Numbered from the stretch's first letter, positions 38,651 through 48,615 are shown. The stretch: 64,000 bases of DNA from Nesterenkonia sp. E16_10 (GCF_017347085.1 NZ_JADPSA010000029.1:1-64000); one strand, 5' to 3'. Numbers and translations are program-made. The notes: generated by a model from the letters alone, not told the origin.

Positions 38651-41206
38651 GTGAGCCACGCGAGCGAAACCGCTGCAGCCGATACCACTGCGACGCAGCC
38701 CAGCAGCCCTTCGGCTGACGCCCAGGGCGGCGAGAAGAAGCAGTACTCCTTCCAGGAGATGGAGGCCCGCTGGCAGCCGGTCTGGGAGGAACAGGGCACC
38801 TTCGTGGTGGACCCGGCGGACACCCGGGAGAAGAAGTACGTGCTGGACATGTTCCCGTACCCCTCCGGTGACCTGCACATGGGCCACGCCGAGGCCTTCG
38901 CCATCGGCGACATCCCCGCCCGGTACGCCCGGCTGCGCGGCTACAACGTGCTGCACCCGATCGGCTGGGACTCCTTCGGGCTGCCGGCCGAGAACGCCGC
39001 GATCAAGAACGACGCTCACCCCGCGGACTGGACCTACGCCAACATCGAGACCCAGGCGGCGTCCTTCAAGCGCTACGGGATCAGCACCGACTGGACCCGC
39101 CGGCTGCACACCTCGGACGAGTCCTACTACCGGTGGACCCAGTGGCTGTTCCTGCAGTTCTACAACAAGGGACTGGCGTATAAGAAGGACTCCCCGGTCA
39201 ACTGGTGCCCGAAGGACCAGACCGTGCTCGCCAACGAGCAGGTCGTCGAGGGCGCCTGCGAACGCTGCGGGACCGCGGTGATCAAGAAGTCGCTGAACCA
39301 GTGGTACTTCAAGATCACCGACTACGCCGACCGGCTCCTGGAAGACATGGACGAGCTCAAGGGCCACTGGCCCGACCGGGTGCTCTCCATGCAGCGCAAC
39401 TGGATCGGCCGCTCCACCGGCGCCTCGGTGCGCTACCAGATCCCCGCCACGCAGGGCGCGCCCGAGCACCCCCCGGTGGAGGTCTTCACCACCCGCCCCG
39501 ACACCCTCTACGGGGTCACCTTCATGGTGGTCGCCGCCGACGCCGACCTGGCGATGGACCTGGTCACCGAGGAGCAGCGCGCCGAGCTTGAGGCTTACCG
39601 GGCCGCGCTGGGCAGCGTCTCCGACATCGAGCGCCAGTCCGCCGAGCGGGAACGCACCGGGGTCTTCCTGGGCCGCCACGCGATCCACCCGATCACCGGC
39701 GAAGAGCTGCCGCTGTGGGCCTCGGACTATGTGCTCGCCGACTACGGCACCGGCGCCGTGATGGGCGTGCCCGCCCACGACCAGCGCGACCTGGAGTTCG
39801 CCCGCACCATGGGGCTGAAGGTCCGCGTGGTGGTCGACACCGGTGAGGAAGACCCGGCTGAGACCGGCACCGCGACCGCCGGCGAGGGCACCGCGATCAA
39901 CTCCCCGGCCTGGGACGGGCTGAGCAAGGACGCCGCGATCGCGCGTGCCATCGAGGTGCTCGCCGAGCAGACCGTGGGCGAAGCCAAGGTCAACTACCGG
40001 CTGCGCGACTGGCTGCTCTCCCGGCAGCGCTTCTGGGGCGCGCCGATCCCGATCATCCACTGCACCGACTGCGGCGAGGTCCCGGTGCCCGAGGACCAGC
40101 TCCCGGTGAAGCTGCCCACCGGCATGCGCGGCGAGCAGCTCGCGCCGAAGGGGAAGTCCCCGCTGGCCGGCGCCACCGACTGGGTCAACGTGGACTGTCC
40201 CTCCTGCGGCGGCGCCGCCACCCGCGACACCGACACCATGGACACCTTCGTGGACTCCTCCTGGTACTACCTGCGCTATATCGACCCGAACAACGACGCC
40301 GAGATCTTCCCCAGCGCGGAGATCAACAAGTGGCTGCCGGTGGATCAGTACGTGGGCGGCGTGGAGCACGCCATCCTGCACCTGCTCTACTCCCGGTTCT
40401 TCACCAAGGTGCTCTTCGACCTGGGCCTGGTGAACTTCACGGAGCCGTTCAAGGCGCTGCTGAACCAGGGTCAGGTGCTCAACGGCGGCAAGGCCATGTC
40501 TAAGTCCCTGGGCAACGGGGTGAACCTCGGCGAGCAGCTCGACATCTACGGCGTCGACGCGGTCCGGCTGACCATGGTCTTCGCCTCCCCGCCGGAGGAT
40601 GACGTGGACTGGGCCGACGTCTCGCCCTCGGGCTCCGCGAAGTTCCTGGCCCGTGCCTGGCGCTTCGCCCAGGACGTCAGCTCCGAGGCCGGCGTCGACC
40701 CATCCCACGGGGCCAAGGCGCTGCGTGTGGTCACCCATCGGACCATCCAGGACGCCGCCCAGCTGGTGGAGGACAAGAAGTTCAACGTGGTGATCGCTCG
40801 CACCATGGAGCTGGTGAACGCGGCCCGCAAGGAGATCGACTCCGGTGCCGGCGCGGGTGATCCTGCGGTGCGTGAGGCCGCCGAGGTCACCGCGCAGATC
40901 CTCTCCCTGGTCGCGCCCTACACCGCCGAGGACATGTGGGCCCTGCTCGGCCACCAGCCCTCGGTGGCGAACTCCGCCTGGCCCGCAGTGGATGAATCTC
41001 TGCTGGTCCAGGACACCGTCACCGCGGTGGTCCAGGTCAAGGGGAAGCTGCGCGACAAGCTGGAGGTCGCCGCAGACATCACCGAGGCCGAACTCGAGGC
41101 CCAGGCGCTGGCGCTGCCAAGGATCCAGAAGTACGTCGCCGAGGGCGGCGGGGTGCGCAAGGTGATCGTGCGTGCGCCCAAGCTGGTCAACGTCGTGACG
41201 GGCTGA
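38651..41206 (+). CDS. leuS: Leucyl-tRNA synthetase
   Basis: Class I synthetase, 851 residues. The HIGH motif is HMGH in [15 protein letters not shown]; the second signature reads AMSKS in [12 protein letters not shown] instead of KMSKS, although a lysine precedes it. The CP1 editing domain holds [16 protein letters not shown], and the catalytic WYYLRY and anticodon domains follow. The GTG start has a weak ribosome site. An Ala/Thr/Gln lead of about 30 residues precedes the domain. Its TGA shares one base with the ATG of the DegV gene. Confidence 0.96.
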   Translation: MSHASETAAADTTATQPSSPSADAQGGEKKQYSFQEMEARWQPVWEEQGTFVVDPADTREKKYVLDMFPYPSGDLHMGHAEAFAIGDIPARYARLRGYNVLHPIGWDSFGLPAENAAIKNDAHPADWTYANIETQAASFKRYGISTDWTRRLHTSDESYYRWTQWLFLQFYNKGLAYKKDSPVNWCPKDQTVLANEQVVEGACERCGTAVIKKSLNQWYFKITDYADRLLEDMDELKGHWPDRVLSMQRNWIGRSTGASVRYQIPATQGAPEHPPVEVFTTRPDTLYGVTFMVVAADADLAMDLVTEEQRAELEAYRAALGSVSDIERQSAERERTGVFLGRHAIHPITGEELPLWASDYVLADYGTGAVMGVPAHDQRDLEFARTMGLKVRVVVDTGEEDPAETGTATAGEGTAINSPAWDGLSKDAAIARAIEVLAEQTVGEAKVNYRLRDWLLSRQRFWGAPIPIIHCTDCGEVPVPEDQLPVKLPTGMRGEQLAPKGKSPLAGATDWVNVDCPSCGGAATRDTDTMDTFVDSSWYYLRYIDPNNDAEIFPSAEINKWLPVDQYVGGVEHAILHLLYSRFFTKVLFDLGLVNFTEPFKALLNQGQVLNGGKAMSKSLGNGVNLGEQLDIYGVDAVRLTMVFASPPEDDVDWADVSPSGSAKFLARAWRFAQDVSSEAGVDPSHGAKALRVVTHRTIQDAAQLVEDKKFNVVIARTMELVNAARKEIDSGAGAGDPAVREAAEVTAQILSLVAPYTAEDMWALLGHQPSVANSAWPAVDESLLVQDTVTAVVQVKGKLRDKLEVAADITEAELEAQALALPRIQKYVAEGGGVRKVIVRAPKLVNVVTG

Positions 41207-42207
41207 TGAGCCCCCGGCCAGCAGAACGCTGCCAGCAGAGCCTGGCCCGATGGCGCAGCGCGCTTGAGGCCGACCTGCTGGCTCGGCGGGCTGCGATGCC
41301 GGGGCGTAAACCCCATCTGCGCCGCAAGAAGGGGCGCATCGCGGTGGTCACCGACTCCTCCTGCTCGCTTCCTGTAGATCGCGGGCCCCAGGAGCTGCTG
41401 CTGGGCCCGGTCGGGGTCAACATCACCTCGGTGCCGATCCCGGTGATGATCGGGGATCAGATCTATCCGGAGACCAGTCACGAGCTGGACCGGGATCTGC
41501 CCCTGGCGCTGGCTCAGGGGAACCCGGTGCGCACGTCTCGACCGTCCCCGGGACGGTTGCTGGAGTCCTACGAGTCGCTGCGGGCCCAGGGCTACGCCGG
41601 GGTGGTGTCCATCCACCTCTCGGCGAAGCTCTCCGGCACCGTGGAGGCCGCCCGGCTGGCCGCCGAAGGGCTGGACTTTCCGGTCATGGTGGTCGATTCC
41701 CGTCAGGCCGGCCTGGGTCTGGGGCACAGCGTGATCGACGCGGCGATCACCGCGCAGCTCGGCGGATCCCTGGCGGCGGTCGCGGAGTCCGCGACGCGCA
41801 GCGCCCACGCCGCAGAGACGATGTTCGTGCTGCCCAACCTGGACCAGCTGCGCCGCGGGGGACGGATCAACGCGATGTCCACGCTGATCGGTGGACTGCT
41901 CTGGGTCAAGCCGCTGCTGCAGCTGACCGAGGGTGAGATCCAGCCCATGGAGCGTCCGCGCACCATGCCGCGCGCCCTGGAACGACTTCAGGCCCGGGTG
42001 GCGCAGCACGCCCACAGCATGGACGCGCCCCGCCTGGGAGTGCATGGATTCGGTAATCCTGCCCAGGCGCTGGAGCTGGCCGAGACGCTGGCCCCGCTCT
42101 CCGCGGCCCCGGTGCCGGTGGTGGACCTTCCCCCCGCCCTGGGCGCTCACCTGGGCCTGGGAGCGCTGGCGGTGTCGTTGAACCCGGCCCTGCCCGCCAC
42201 TTCCTGA
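41206..42207 (+). CDS. DegV-family fatty-acid-binding protein
   Basis: DegV/FakB proteins bind a fatty acid and, in FakAB systems, present it to a kinase. The family core starts near residue 43 with IAVVTDSSCSLP. Other signatures are RTSRPSPGRLLESYESL, IHLSAKLSGTVEAARLAA and LDQLRRGGRIN. The 42 residues before the core are basic and not conserved, so the true start could be internal, but the one-base overlap with leuS favours 41206. No fakA gene is adjacent. The stop codon lies at the junction of a 26-bp tandem duplication. Confidence 0.88.
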   Translation: MSPRPAERCQQSLARWRSALEADLLARRAAMPGRKPHLRRKKGRIAVVTDSSCSLPVDRGPQELLLGPVGVNITSVPIPVMIGDQIYPETSHELDRDLPLALAQGNPVRTSRPSPGRLLESYESLRAQGYAGVVSIHLSAKLSGTVEAARLAAEGLDFPVMVVDSRQAGLGLGHSVIDAAITAQLGGSLAAVAESATRSAHAAETMFVLPNLDQLRRGGRINAMSTLIGGLLWVKPLLQLTEGEIQPMERPRTMPRALERLQARVAQHAHSMDAPRLGVHGFGNPAQALELAETLAPLSAAPVPVVDLPPALGAHLGLGALAVSLNPALPATS

Positions 42208-42231
42208 ACCCGGCCCTGCCAGCCGCTTCCT
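42180..42231 (+). repeat. 26-bp tandem duplication across the DegV stop codon
   Basis: Units 42180-42205 and 42206-42231 both begin GAACCCGGCCCTGCC and end CTTCCT; they differ at a few central bases. The TGA at 42205-42207 spans the junction, so the second copy is untranslated. Confidence 0.85.
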
Positions 42232-42351
42232 GAGGCTGCCCACCGAGTTCTCCGGCTCGGACCGGTCTTCCCCAGCCCCGCACTGAGGACGACGCCGCGG
42301 CCCGCTGCGCACAGCGGATGCTGCACCGCGGATCCGAGTCGATCACGGTCC

Positions 42352-42366
42352 TAGCGTGATCCCATG
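42352..42366 (+). promoter_or_regulatory. Leaderless promoter of comEA
   Basis: TAGCGT at 42352-42357, six bases, then the ATG at 42364. The region 42232-42351 before it shows no gene. Confidence 0.5.
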
Positions 42367-43305
42367 GAGGATCGGGCTGAGGAGCAGCTGACACGGCGGG
42401 AGCGGCTGCGCGCTGAGCGCGAAATCGAACACGCCGCCCCGGCCCGGATCCGGATGAAGCTGGCCGGCGTCATCGTGATCGTCATCGCCCTGCTGAGCTG
42501 GCTCGCCGTGTCCTGGTTCAGCAGCGCCGCTCCCTCGGGAGCGCCCACCCTGCCAGAGCCCCCGCAGCTGCAGGGCGCGGAGCAGCCCGGAGCGAGCCCC
42601 GGAGCCGGCCCCGGAGTCGGCCCTGGAGCGGGTCCTGGAGCCGGCCCCGGGGCCGGCCCTGGTGGTGCCTCGGGTCAGGCCGAGGGCCCTCCGGCGTCGA
42701 ACAGCCCCGGGGCCTCCGCCGGGGCCCGGCCCGACACTGGGGCCGAGGGTGCCGCGGATGAGGCCCAGAGTGCTGTGCCGGGCGCGCAGGGGACGAGGCT
42801 TGTGGTGGTCCACGTGGGCGGCGCGGTGGCGGAACCGGGCGTGGTGGAGCTGGCCGCCGGGGCACGCGTGCATGAGGCGATCGAGGCTGCGGGCGGGATG
42901 ACCTCGAAGGCCGATCCTGGCGGCCTGAATCTCGCCGCGCCGGTCCAGGACGGCACTCAGATCTGGGTGCCCACCCCGGAGGAGCTTGAGGCCGGGACCG
43001 GACCCCCGTCCGCCGGGCAGGACTCGCCCGGGCCGCCGGGGGCGGCGCCGGGAACAGCACCCGCCCCGGAGTCAGGAGCAGCACCTGGGGCCGAAGCAGC
43101 CCCCGGGGCCGGTGACTTGATCAACCTCAACACTGCCGATGCCACAACACTCCAGGAGCTCCCCGGGATCGGACCGGCGCTCTCGGAGCGGATCATCACC
43201 TACCGCGAGGCCAACGGCCCCTTCGGCTCGCTGGAGGAGCTTGCCGGGGTCAGCGGCATCGGGCCTGTGATCCTCGCGGATGCGGAGGGTCTGGTGACCT
43301 GGTGA
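42364..43305 (+). CDS. comEA: ComEA-family DNA-binding protein
   Basis: The surface receptor that captures double-stranded DNA in natural transformation. A cytoplasmic start with many charged residues is followed by one membrane helix at about 37-57, then a long extracellular Gly/Pro/Ala-rich linker with GAGPGPG-type repeats (12-bp DNA period). The SLBB domain (VVVHVGGAVAEPGVVEL) comes next, and the C-terminal helix-hairpin-helix pair contains INLNTADATTLQELPGIGP. It has 313 residues. It overlaps comEC by four bases. Confidence 0.93.
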   Translation: MEDRAEEQLTRRERLRAEREIEHAAPARIRMKLAGVIVIVIALLSWLAVSWFSSAAPSGAPTLPEPPQLQGAEQPGASPGAGPGVGPGAGPGAGPGAGPGGASGQAEGPPASNSPGASAGARPDTGAEGAADEAQSAVPGAQGTRLVVVHVGGAVAEPGVVELAAGARVHEAIEAAGGMTSKADPGGLNLAAPVQDGTQIWVPTPEELEAGTGPPSAGQDSPGPPGAAPGTAPAPESGAAPGAEAAPGAGDLINLNTADATTLQELPGIGPALSERIITYREANGPFGSLEELAGVSGIGPVILADAEGLVTW

Positions 43306-45863
43306 CGACAGGGAAGCCGTTGGACCTGCGGCTGCTGCCCGCCGCGCTGGCCGCCTGGGCGGCGGCCCTGATGGCGGTGCATCTGCCGTGGGAGTCCGCG
43401 GTGCGGCTGGGCTGGGGCTTCCTGGGTGCGGCCACGCTGCTGAGCCTCGGTGCCGGACTGGTCACGCGGCTGCTCGCCCACCCGGCGACGCTGCATGCGC
43501 TGCTGTGCTGCGTGGTGGTGGCAGTCGTCGCGCTCCAGGCGGGGACGGACGCTCGGGCGCACGCGTTGAGCGGGTGGATGCAGGCGGTGCAGGGCGACGC
43601 CCCGGTCACGGTGACACTGCGGATCTCCGGCCAGCCAGAGCTGCTGGACACCCCGGGGTTCGGCGGTGAGGCCCGAATCATGGCCCACGGGGTTGTGGAG
43701 ACGGCGTCCATGCCGGGGGAGCCGCTTCCCGTGCCTGTGGGTGCCCCGGTGGTGATGATCCAAGATGCCCCGGCGGACTTCGATCTGTTGCCCCCAGACG
43801 AATCTGCCCCGGCGCCCGGTGAGGCAGCCAACGAAAAACCTGCCGGTGACCCGGCCGAGGGCCCGGCCGGGGACCTGGCCGGTGACCCGGCCGAGGGCTC
43901 CGTCGAGGTGTCCGCCGGGAAGCCCGCCGCACCGCGTCTGCCGCTCATCACGGGTCAGCGCTATCAGGGGCTGGTGAAGCTCAGCCCCACCGACCCTGGC
44001 CAGCGGGAGACCGCTGTGCTCTTTCCGTCAGGGGCGGAGCTGGAACGGCTCCCCGCTGATCCTCGTGCCGAGTTCACCGAAATCTTCAACGGATTGCGCT
44101 CTGCCACCGCGGCCGCGTCCTCCCACGCGGTGGGCGATGCTCCGGGGCTGCTGCCGGGGCTGATCCTGGGTGATCGGACACACCAGGATCAGGAGGTCCG
44201 CGAGGCGATGCGTGCCGCAGGCCTGAGCCACCTGACCGCTGTGAGCGGGGCGAACTGCGCGCTGGTCATGGGCGCTCTGATCGGAATCGTCAGGCTGTTG
44301 CGCGCGCCGCGCTGGATGACGGTTCCGGTCGCGCTGATCGGTCTGGTGCTGTTCGTGCTGCTGGTGCACCCCGAGCCCAGCGTGATCCGTGCCGGGGTGA
44401 TGGGCAGCATCGCCGCAGTCTCGCTCTTCGCCGGGCGAGGTCGGGCGGCGTTTTCGCTGCTGTGTGTCTGCGTGATCGGGCTGCTGGTCTTTGATCCGTT
44501 CTACGCGATGGAGCCGGCGTTTCAGCTGAGCGCCGCTGCCACGGCGGGGATCGTGGTGATCGGGACCCGGATCCGGGAGCGGTTGGAGAGGTTTCTGCCG
44601 GTGGTGCTCGCGGCGCCGCTGGCACTGGCGTTCTCCGCGCAGCTCTTCGTCACCCCGGTGCTGCTGCCGCTCTCGGCGGCAGTCAACACCTACGCGGTGC
44701 CCGCCAATGTCCTGGCCGCCCCTTTCGTCCCGTTCATCACCGTCCCAGGGACCTTCGCCGCAGTGATCTCCACGACGCTGCCCTGGCTGGCGGTACCGAT
44801 CCTCTGGTGCTGCGGGTTGGCGGCAGCCTGCCTCGGGCTGATCGGCCGGGCCGCGGCTGGGTTTCCGCAGGCCACCGCCCCGTGGCCGGAAGGGTGGGTG
44901 GGCTGGGGTCTGGTGGTGCTCTACGTCTTCGCGGCCCTGGTGCTGGCCTGGGGTCTGGTGGACCGGTTCCGCTACTGGCACATGGTCCTGCTGGCGGGAG
45001 CCGCGGCGGCGATGCTCGCCCTGGTGCTGCCGGTGACGGCATTGGCCCCGTCGCGTGGCCTGGATCATTGGCGGGTGGCCCTGTGTGACGTGGGGCAGGG
45101 CGACATGCTGGTGATCCGCACACAGGAGTCCGCGGGCGTGGTCGTGGACGCGGGGGAGGATCCGCTGCTGGCAGACCAGTGTTTGGAGAAGCTCGGTCTC
45201 GACACCGTGGAGGCACTGGTGCTCACCCATGAACACAGCGACCATTACGGCGGGACCGCGGGGGTGATCGAAGATCGTGCGCCGGGCACGGTCCTGCATG
45301 CCGGAAGCGCAGACTGGGACGTGGACGCTGAGGTCGAGTCTGTGGCCGAGTTGCCGGCGAGCGTCCCGGTGTACCGCCCCCAGGCCGGGGAGGTCTTCGA
45401 GTTCACCCGCGAGCTACGGGTGCGGCTCACCGTGTGGGTCGCGGAGGCCCATCACGCGGAGGCCAACGACAACTCGCTGGTGGCGCTGTTCGAGATCGCG
45501 GACCCGCAGCTGCCGGTGGGGCAGATCGGTGCGGTGAGCCACCCGCTGCGTCTGCTCGCGATGGGGGACATGGAGGAGGCGGCGACGGCGTCGCTGCTGC
45601 GCCGCGACGGCGTGCCGCCGGGCGTGCACCTGTTGAAGGTCGCTCATCATGGGGCGGCCAATGGCGGCACCGAGCTCCTGGAGGCGACGCGACCGGCGGC
45701 GGCGCTGATCGGGGTGGGGCAGGACAACAGCTATGGGCATCCCTCCGCCGAGATCATCCGGACTCTGGAGGCTGTGGGCGCCTCGGTCTACCGCACGGAC
45801 CTCCACGGCACGGTGGCCTTCAGCCTTGGACCCAACGGGCTTGAAGCGATGGAGCTGCGGTGA
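43302..45863 (+). CDS. comEC: ComEC/Rec2-family DNA uptake channel
   Basis: The membrane channel that takes up single-stranded DNA. The 853-residue protein has N-terminal helices and an OB-like domain, the central competence domain (starting LRSATAAASSHAVGD and GLSHLTAVSGANCALVMG) with many helices, and a C-terminal metallo-beta-lactamase domain with HEHSDHYGG and a later VAHHGAANGG. An acidic Pro/Ala/Gly/Glu-rich insertion lies around residues 165-205. The GTG start overlaps the comEA stop. In most relatives holA follows; here lsr2 comes from the other strand instead. Confidence 0.94.
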   Translation: MTTGKPLDLRLLPAALAAWAAALMAVHLPWESAVRLGWGFLGAATLLSLGAGLVTRLLAHPATLHALLCCVVVAVVALQAGTDARAHALSGWMQAVQGDAPVTVTLRISGQPELLDTPGFGGEARIMAHGVVETASMPGEPLPVPVGAPVVMIQDAPADFDLLPPDESAPAPGEAANEKPAGDPAEGPAGDLAGDPAEGSVEVSAGKPAAPRLPLITGQRYQGLVKLSPTDPGQRETAVLFPSGAELERLPADPRAEFTEIFNGLRSATAAASSHAVGDAPGLLPGLILGDRTHQDQEVREAMRAAGLSHLTAVSGANCALVMGALIGIVRLLRAPRWMTVPVALIGLVLFVLLVHPEPSVIRAGVMGSIAAVSLFAGRGRAAFSLLCVCVIGLLVFDPFYAMEPAFQLSAAATAGIVVIGTRIRERLERFLPVVLAAPLALAFSAQLFVTPVLLPLSAAVNTYAVPANVLAAPFVPFITVPGTFAAVISTTLPWLAVPILWCCGLAAACLGLIGRAAAGFPQATAPWPEGWVGWGLVVLYVFAALVLAWGLVDRFRYWHMVLLAGAAAAMLALVLPVTALAPSRGLDHWRVALCDVGQGDMLVIRTQESAGVVVDAGEDPLLADQCLEKLGLDTVEALVLTHEHSDHYGGTAGVIEDRAPGTVLHAGSADWDVDAEVESVAELPASVPVYRPQAGEVFEFTRELRVRLTVWVAEAHHAEANDNSLVALFEIADPQLPVGQIGAVSHPLRLLAMGDMEEAATASLLRRDGVPPGVHLLKVAHHGAANGGTELLEATRPAAALIGVGQDNSYGHPSAEIIRTLEAVGASVYRTDLHGTVAFSLGPNGLEAMELR

Positions 45864-45956
45864 CGAAGGTCTGCTGGTCGAGGAATCGCGTCAGCGGGCA
45901 GAAGTCGGGAGCATCGCATCACGCCGGGCATGCGTGAGCAGCGAGGGGCACCGAAA

Positions 45957-45998
45957 GTGAGTGGAGTCTGCAGGCGCAGGCGTCCAGACTCCACTCAC
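45957..45998. terminator. Bidirectional terminator between comEC and lsr2
   Basis: Perfect 14-bp arms GTGAGTGGAGTCTG (45957-45970) and complement (45985-45998) with a 14-nt loop. It lies between the 3' ends of two convergent genes. Confidence 0.82.
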
Positions 45999-46017
45999 CG
46001 AGGTGGCTTGCGGCGGG

Positions 46018-46320
46018 CTAACGCTTCTTGGCGTTGCGGTAGGCCTCCACGACCTCCCGATGCAGCCGGCCTCTCGAGGAGACCTTGAAGCCGTTGTTCA
46101 CCGCCCACTCCCGAATCTGTCGAGCCTCGTTCTGCGGTGACGGAGGGGCGATGACCCGACTCTTGCTGATGTACTGCTTCAACGAGTCACGCAGCTCCTT
46201 AGTGTGCTGATCGCTGAGATCAATTTCGTAATAGCGAGCATCCAGACCAAAAGTCACCGTCTCCTTAGCTTCACTGCCGTCAAGGTCATCGACAAGCACC
46301 ACTTCGATTCTCTGGGCCAT
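46018..46320 (-). CDS. lsr2: Lsr2-family nucleoid-associated protein
   Basis: H-NS-like xenogeneic silencer of actinomycetes that bridges AT-rich DNA. The 100-residue product starts MAQRIEVVLVDDLDGSEA, with the beta-strand oligomerisation region in the first 55 residues and the DNA-binding domain at the end (IREWAVNNGFKVSSRGRL), where RGR is the AT-hook-like minor-groove contact. The ATG at 46320 has GAGG eight bases upstream; an ATG three codons earlier is less well placed. It lies next to an AT-richer gap holding two palindromes. Confidence 0.95.
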   Translation of the reverse strand: MAQRIEVVLVDDLDGSEAKETVTFGLDARYYEIDLSDQHTKELRDSLKQYISKSRVIAPPSPQNEARQIREWAVNNGFKVSSRGRLHREVVEAYRNAKKR

Positions 46321-46801
46321 ATCCAACACCTCATTGCCTCATCGACGATGAGGAAGCAACTGCCTCACCCGTCGTATCGACTTCTGCATGTGAAAGTCAT
46401 GCAGAAGGTATAGCTGATAGTGATTACTCCGCAGATGTGCCCAGCGTTCAATGCATGTGGCAAATAAAAATACGTTTCTGAAAAACAAGCGGACGACGGG
46501 CCAGGGGTAAGTGGACACGCGCTTCGGTTCCAAAGCAGCCGATCAAGGACGCTGCGAATCTGGGGAATCAGTTCTACGCCTGTTGCATCGGCGAGGCAGA
46601 TCGCCCGACCTATGGCTGCACGGGACTGGTCAGCGACCCGCCGACAGAGCTCCACCCCAGGCAGTGCTGAAGACAGCCCCGCCATTGGGACAGATCTTAT
46701 GCATTCCCACAAGAGCTGTATCGCCTTTCCGAAGTGGACATTCGGTCACTCCGCGGCACCTCGGGACGCGGGGGCCAACCGCAGCGGGGCCCTTCGTACG
46801 C
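46321..46801. other. 481-bp AT-richer gap upstream of lsr2, two palindromes
   Basis: No convincing gene is seen. The base composition is clearly lower in GC than in its neighbours, with short A runs near 46463 and 46481. CCTCATCG (46337-46344) and CGATGAGG (46346-46353) form a 17-bp palindrome just upstream of the lsr2 ribosome site. CTTCTGCATG (46381-46390) and CATGCAGAAG (46398-46407) form a 10-bp inverted repeat with a 7-nt spacer. Between or near them lies the lsr2 promoter; TATACC on the minus strand near 46412 is a weak -10 candidate. The part 46500-46801 is featureless. Confidence 0.6.
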
Positions 46802-47449
46802 TCAGATGCGGCCGGTCTCGTGGGCCCACATGGCGACCTCGACACGGTTTCGGGCGCCGAGCTTGCGCATCAGGCTGGCGAGGTGGGCCTTGACGGTGCT
46901 TGGGGTGATGTAGAGCTCGCGGGCGATCTCATTATTGGTCCGGCCTTGGGCTACAGGCAGGAGGACCTCCTCCTCGCGCGCGGTGAGCGGTTCTATCGGC
47001 TGTTTCGGTGGTGCGGTCTGTGCATCGGCGAAAGCCGCGAGCAGTTTGAGCGTCACGCTGGGTGCGATCAGTGCGTCTCCATCGGCGGCGGCGTGGATGG
47101 CCTGGGTCAACAGGGCAGGCCCGGCGTCCTTGAGCAGGAACCCGCGAGCGCCGGCCTTGAGCGCCCCGTGGACATATTCATCGAGGTCGAAGGTGGTGAT
47201 GACGATGATCGGCAGGGGGTCGGTGACGTCGGGGCCAGCGAGGCGCCGCGTGGCTTCGATGCCGTCCATCAGCGGCATGCGGATGTCGAACAGGCCGACG
47301 TCGGGGCGCAGCTGCCGCGCCAGGCGGACCGCCTCGCGCCCGTCTGCGGCCGCGCCGACGACTTCGATCTCGGGCTGGGCCTCAAGCAGCATGCTCAGCC
47401 CGGTGCGCACGATCGGCTGGTCGTCGGCGATCAGGACCCTGATGCTCAT
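46802..47449 (-). CDS. NarL/LuxR-family response regulator
   Basis: A 215-residue transcription regulator. The receiver has acidic residues D9 and D10, the phospho-acceptor D55 in LFDIRMP and a conserved lysine in FLLKDAG. The C-terminal LuxR-type helix-turn-helix begins LTAREEEVLLPVAQG and contains NNEIARELYITPSTVKAHL. It overlaps the upstream sensor kinase by four bases and so pairs with it. The target may be the divergent membrane protein gene beyond the kinase. Confidence 0.92.
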   Translation of the reverse strand: MSIRVLIADDQPIVRTGLSMLLEAQPEIEVVGAAADGREAVRLARQLRPDVGLFDIRMPLMDGIEATRRLAGPDVTDPLPIIVITTFDLDEYVHGALKAGARGFLLKDAGPALLTQAIHAAADGDALIAPSVTLKLLAAFADAQTAPPKQPIEPLTAREEEVLLPVAQGRTNNEIARELYITPSTVKAHLASLMRKLGARNRVEVAMWAHETGRI

Positions 47450-48603
47450 CGGGGAGCACCGCCTCGGGGCAGGACCGCCTCCACCCGCCAGCCCTGCGCG
47501 GCGGGGCCCGCCTGGAACGTGCCGCCGAGCAGTGAGGCGCGTTCCCGCATGCCGATCAGCCCGTAGCCCACCAGACCGTAACCTGCTGCGCCGCGGCCGC
47601 TGACGGGGGAGCCGTCGTCGTCGATGGTCAGCCGCACCCGGTCGGCCTCGCCCGTGACGGCGACGGCGACCCGGGTCGCGTGGCGGGCATGGCGTCGGGC
47701 GTTGGTGATGGACTCCTGGGCCAGGCGGTAGATCGCGGCCCTGACCGCTGGGCTGAGGTCGTCGAATTCTCCGGAAAGGGTCACCGTGACACTGGGCCGC
47801 GTCTGTCCGCCGGTGGCGAGCGCTTGGATCTCGGCCACGCCGGGCTGCGGCACGAACTCGGTGTCCTGCGAGGCGCGAAGCACGCCGACGATGGTGCGCA
47901 GCTCGGTGAGCGTCCGGGTCGCTGCGTCCTCGATGATGCCAAGGGCCTCGATGGCACGCTCGGGGTGCGAAGCTGCGATGGCCCGTCCTGCCTGGGCTTG
48001 GATGGCGATGCCCGAGACGTGGTGGGCGACGGTGTCATGGAGTTCACGAGCGAGCTGTTCGCGCTCCCGGGCCTTGGCCTGGTCGACGTCGCGGAGGTGG
48101 ATCTTCGCGCGGTACCGGATCGCAGCGCCGAGCGCGGCGGCAAACAGGAAGAACCCGTATCCGGCGACTGCTCCCCAGAGGCTGACGGGGTCGGCGACGT
48201 TGGTGATGGGCAGCCACAGCAGGATCACGCCGAGGCCGCCTGCGGCCTCGCGACCGGAGCCCCACCGGAACAGCGAGTAGGCCAGGATCAGCGCCGCCGA
48301 CATGCTGTTCAGCATGCCGCCTTCCGACCCGGTGAGAATTCTGACCGAGTCGACCACCGTCCACGTGCCGAAGCAGACCGCGACGGCCAGGAGGGGGTGC
48401 GAGCGTCTCCACAGCAGCGGGCCCAGGACTGCGAGCACCGCGAGCAGCAGCAGCGCCAGGGGAGCCAGGTCCTGGCGGAGCGCGACTTCCACCACGGACC
48501 AGCCGATCAGGACGGCGACCAGCGCCGCGTCCCGCGGCCCCGGCTCCGGAGCATTCGCGGGTCGCGGTTCAACCCACAGCGAGCGGAGCGCGTGGATGGC
48601 CAT
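47446..48603 (-). CDS. Sensor histidine kinase, NarL/DesK type (HisKA_3)
   Basis: A 385-residue membrane sensor with five or six helices in the first 165 residues and almost no loops, so it probably senses in or near the membrane. The phospho-acceptor is H189 in ARELHDTVAHH. The C-terminal ATPase domain has the N box ESITNARRHA, and its G box GYGLVGYGLIGMRERA shows a small internal duplication of GYGL. The ATG is six bases after a TAGGCT box. It overlaps the response regulator gene by four bases. Confidence 0.92.
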   Translation of the reverse strand: MAIHALRSLWVEPRPANAPEPGPRDAALVAVLIGWSVVEVALRQDLAPLALLLLAVLAVLGPLLWRRSHPLLAVAVCFGTWTVVDSVRILTGSEGGMLNSMSAALILAYSLFRWGSGREAAGGLGVILLWLPITNVADPVSLWGAVAGYGFFLFAAALGAAIRYRAKIHLRDVDQAKAREREQLARELHDTVAHHVSGIAIQAQAGRAIAASHPERAIEALGIIEDAATRTLTELRTIVGVLRASQDTEFVPQPGVAEIQALATGGQTRPSVTVTLSGEFDDLSPAVRAAIYRLAQESITNARRHARHATRVAVAVTGEADRVRLTIDDDGSPVSGRGAAGYGLVGYGLIGMRERASLLGGTFQAGPAAQGWRVEAVLPRGGAPR

Positions 48604-48615
48604 CTGGTCAGCCTA
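48601..48615 (-). promoter_or_regulatory. Leaderless promoter of the kinase-regulator operon
   Basis: On the minus strand TAGGCT (48615-48610), six bases, then the ATG at 48603. Confidence 0.58.

Noticed and set aside
46365-46712. Possible 115-residue protein in the AT-richer gap upstream of lsr2
   Set aside because: No recognisable domain, no ribosome site and mixed composition; it also covers the two palindromes.
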